Assembly: GCA_016786495.1 (NCBI GenBank)
Contig: JAEUUJ010000038.1
Coordinates: 1 to 43,181 of the forward strand
Source of the DNA: Cyclobacteriaceae bacterium
GTDB lineage: Bacteria > Bacteroidota > Bacteroidia > Cytophagales > Cyclobacteriaceae
Length of the DNA stretch: 43,181 nt
Reading direction: 5' to 3'
The position numbers were made by a program, and so were the translations under genes. Positions within the stretch are counted from its first letter, which is position 1. Every line of letters begins with the position of its first letter. Under the pieces are notes generated by a model that saw only the letters and a list, made by a program, of their open reading frames with translations, was not told where the DNA came from and ran no database searches. Below, piece by piece: positions 41,317-43,181 of the stretch.

Positions 41317-42036
41317 TCACTTGGTTTTAAAAGTTTTGGGTGCAACAATTTTTGGAGACTTCGTATAAGGATAGCTAAGCTCAACCGGCGGATGTTTTAC
41401 CGAGCATTCCCAAACAGGCGAATTCATTGTAAGCTTGAGGTTAACCAGGTCGCAGGTAATGATCTTTTTGTACAGTAATACCCAGAAAGGCCGGATCAAC
41501 GCGTAGTATTCATCTTTGTCTTGTGCAATAGCCTTAAGAACCTCGTTCCCGGTGGCCACATTTCTCTTGCGAAGCTCAGTCAGTATCCGGTGCTGAACAG
41601 CCAGATCGATTGTGTCAGTCTTGAACATCAGTAAGTATTTGACATTCTTTATATAGATGCTATCAAGAACTACGTCGGTAAGAAGATGAAACCTGAATTT
41701 GTTTTTATAGGCGAATGCTTTCGCCGCGCGATAAGCAGCTGCAAACTTTTTTCCTTGCGCTTTTTTGCCTTCTTCAGTTTTGATTTCGAAAAATACACGG
41801 CGGCCGTCGAAATATTCGACGAGAAAATCCGGGACATAAGATTTCGGCTTGCTGCGAAGCGAGTACTCCATTCTGACTGGCTGATCCTCGATCTTCTTTA
41901 CCTTGGAGTCAAAATGGAGTACGAACAAAAACCGCTGTTCATTAAGCGATTCAAACTGGAGGACTTCGTCACCTTTGTGACTGCAGAAAAACCCGACGAT
42001 GGTTCTTCCGTTAGAGTGAACTTTACGTATAGACAT
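41317..42036 (-). CDS. TnsA-type endonuclease
   Basis: The 239-residue protein has a restriction-fold active site: Glu33 (ESLNEQRF), Asp70 (YVPDFLVEY) and E84-x-K86 (FFEIKTEEG). A C-terminal helical part (ILTELRKRNVATGNEVLKAIAQDKDEYY) resembles the TnsA C-terminal winged domain. TnsA cuts the 5' ends so that transposition is by cut-and-paste. It is the first gene of the operon. Confidence 0.88.
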   Translation of the reverse strand: MSIRKVHSNGRTIVGFFCSHKGDEVLQFESLNEQRFLFVLHFDSKVKKIEDQPVRMEYSLRSKPKSYVPDFLVEYFDGRRVFFEIKTEEGKKAQGKKFAAAYRAAKAFAYKNKFRFHLLTDVVLDSIYIKNVKYLLMFKTDTIDLAVQHRILTELRKRNVATGNEVLKAIAQDKDEYYALIRPFWVLLYKKIITCDLVNLKLTMNSPVWECSVKHPPVELSYPYTKSPKIVAPKTFKTK

Positions 42037-42426
42037 TACCGACTTTATTTACACACAAAAAATTCGGCTACCTGGAAAAAATAATGCCAGGAGAGCATTC
42101 GATCTGTTCTAAAAATCGGTCACAGTTGCTTTTACAGCTTCACTGATGACCGGATAATGTTGACAGCCTTTGGAGCAGGCTGTGTTAGACAAAACGGCGT
42201 AAAAATCAGGACAACAAGCTCGCAAGGTATGGGTCAGATGCGACAACTTGTGTCGCAATTTTTCACCAGTACGCTTGAATCGACGTTTTTCTTAAAAACT
42301 TCACTTAGTGGCTTGTTCTAATACGTATTAAAGACGCCTGAATGGAGTGCAGTTTAAGGGCGAGCAACAAACCACGAAAATGCACAGGAGTTGCCATAAG
42401 CTTAAATGCAGTTGCGTCGAAACATC
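42037..42426. other. Region upstream of tnsA with end-like repeats
   Basis: This 390-bp stretch has no gene. Read from 42245 toward tnsA it carries TGTCGCATCTGAC, TGTCCTGATTTTTACG (from 42213), TGTCTAACACAG (42191), TGTCAACATTATCC (42165) and TGTGACCGATTTTTAG (42124). These look like spaced TnsB-type binding sites. The tnsA promoter must also lie here. Beyond 42257 I see nothing clear. Confidence 0.5.
42239..42257. repeat. TGCGACA-ACTTG-TGTCGCA inverted repeat
   Basis: Two perfect 7-bp arms are separated by exactly 5 bp. 5'-TGT...ACA-3' ends with a 5-bp spacer are what two Tn7-like ends abutting a 5-bp target site would look like. It could also be a regulator dyad. Confidence 0.5.
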
Positions 42427-42894
42427 TCAGTCAAAAACGGAGCGTTTCGAAATCGGCCCGAAATCGAAATGCGGGAATTGTTCTCCGAGTTCGTCTGTCC
42501 CTTGGCTAACCTGAAACATCAGTGCATTACTAGACTCCAGAACCTGGAGCTTGAAAAATCTTCCTGGGATCGTTTCATAACCATCAAAAAGCGAAATCGG
42601 GAAAATCCGCTCTTCAGTCGCCTTAGATTCAGAGTCGTTTAGTATTTCTATCAAAACCGTTTCTTCATTCACCGAAATGATTCTAATTGGGAAAGAGTCT
42701 TTAAGCCTCCATCCTCGGGAAGCCGATGCAGGCAGCAACTCTACGCCTATTTGAGCACGGAAGGCAAGCGAATCCTGACCATCAATAGTACCGATCAGTT
42801 CACCAACCGGTGGAAATAGGTTGCTTGTATCACTTTCAAAAGGGTTCCGCAATTCCATGCTTGAATTGTGTTTGTCTGAATCTATCGCGATCAT
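42427..42894 (-). CDS. Hypothetical protein
   Basis: The frame encodes 155 residues from ATG 42894, 164 from a TTG at 42921, or 143 from ATG 42858. The acidic protein has beta-rich stretches (VGELIGTIDGQDSLAFRAQIGVELLP, PIRIISVNEETVLIEIL) and no signal peptide or membrane helix. I do not recognise the family. It lies 13 bp downstream of the partial gene at the edge, so the two likely form an operon. Confidence 0.55.
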   Translation of the reverse strand: MIAIDSDKHNSSMELRNPFESDTSNLFPPVGELIGTIDGQDSLAFRAQIGVELLPASASRGWRLKDSFPIRIISVNEETVLIEILNDSESKATEERIFPISLFDGYETIPGRFFKLQVLESSNALMFQVSQGTDELGEQFPHFDFGPISKRSVFD

Positions 42895-42907
42895 TGACAA
42901 GTGCCGG

Positions 42908-43181
42908 TTAATCCACGCCAAACATCTGCGCAGCCAGACGCCCGTCGCGAAGGGTGAACATGTATTCTCCAGGTTCAGGATTTACGATCGTAACAAGGTA
43001 TGAATGACTCTGATATTTGACGGCCTGAAAGCTGACCTTACTGGCTTCATTTATCTTCGGCCCTTGGAATTGATCCGTCATGATAACCTCAACAAACCGG
43101 TTATGTCTCTTCTTATCAATCTCAAGCTTTACAACGCCGACGATGTCCAGCGGATTGTCATTGTTATCTTTAACACTGACA
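42908..43181 (-). CDS. Hypothetical protein, 5' part lost off the window edge
   Basis: An open minus-strand frame enters at the window edge and stops at 42908-42910 (TAA). About 90 C-terminal residues are visible, including VSVKDNNDNPLDIVGVVKLEI, FVEVIMTDQFQGPKI, SHSYLVTIVNPEPGEYMF and the end RDGRLAAQMFGVD. The PxPGEY-x-F followed by FGVD resembles C-termini of various uncharacterised Bacteroidota proteins. The function is unknown. Confidence 0.6.
   Translation of the reverse strand, partial: VSVKDNNDNPLDIVGVVKLEIDKKRHNRFVEVIMTDQFQGPKINEASKVSFQAVKYQSHSYLVTIVNPEPGEYMFTLRDGRLAAQMFGVD

Noticed and set aside
37046-42245. Firm transposon boundaries 37046-42245
   Set aside because: The terminal 7 bp match as inverted repeats, but the 5-bp flanks (TATAC and ACTTG) differ and the left side has no inward repeats, so the boundaries are reported only as candidates.
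1-43181. CRISPR arrays, tRNA or rRNA genes
   Set aside because: No regularly spaced 25-40-bp direct repeats and no recognisable tRNA or rRNA sequence were seen on either strand.

Overview
The window comes from a Bacteroidota chromosome, most likely a Cytophagales-type bacterium. Four things point there: the dcw cluster order (mraZ-rsmH-ftsL-ftsI-murE-mraY-murD-ftsW-murG-murC-ftsQ-ftsA-ftsZ, without murF or ddl), a TAnnTTTG-type -7 element before mraZ, families largely found in that phylum (DUF4476, probable DUF4905, DUF1801), and a Sec-type (clade II) nosZ cluster. These are family and layout arguments; no database search was run.

Layout. (1) 1-11.1 kb: household and envelope genes. There is a partial DUF4905-like gene, an NfeD-type membrane protease, kdsB (CMP-KDO synthesis for LPS), and two adjacent large secreted proteins, one with hemopexin-like repeats and one with six beta/gamma-crystallin domains plus DUF4476. 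A TlpA-like thioredoxin protein, a DUF1801 protein, an alpha/beta hydrolase and two small lipoproteins follow. (2) 11.3-27.3 kb: the dcw cluster on the minus strand. It is tightly coupled with many overlapping start/stop codons, and is interrupted only by a four-helix-bundle (S23/IVP-type) gene between murD and ftsW that is bracketed by short repeats. The mraZ promoter carries three AAGTGG boxes at a strict 10-bp period, with a fourth in phase further upstream. mraZ, ftsA and ftsZ share a short leader motif. (3) 27.3-28.5 kb: an accessory junction with a 20-bp-period iteron array, a frameshifted gene remnant and an orphan receiver protein. (4) 28.7-36.8 kb: a nitrous oxide reductase island. 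A Crp/Fnr regulator faces the operon cytochrome c - fasciclin lipoprotein - nosZ - membrane protein - nosL - nosD - nosF - nosY - CopD-like, with an Fnr-like palindrome upstream of the operon. (5) 36.8-43.2 kb: mobile DNA. It holds an intact relative of the 27.9-kb remnant, then a Tn7-like transposition operon (TnsA, TnsB, TniB/TnsC) whose fourth gene encodes a STAS-like/GHKL ATPase-fold protein where a TniQ/TnsD target selector would be expected. Transposon-end-like repeats and two unrecognised genes lie at the right edge.

The best candidates for something new are the TnsABC operon with a GHKL-fold fourth subunit and no visible TniQ, the related gene copies flanking the nos island, and the dcw regulatory signals (phased MraZ boxes plus a shared leader in opposite orientation). 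Element boundaries could not be fixed: no matching target-site duplication was found.
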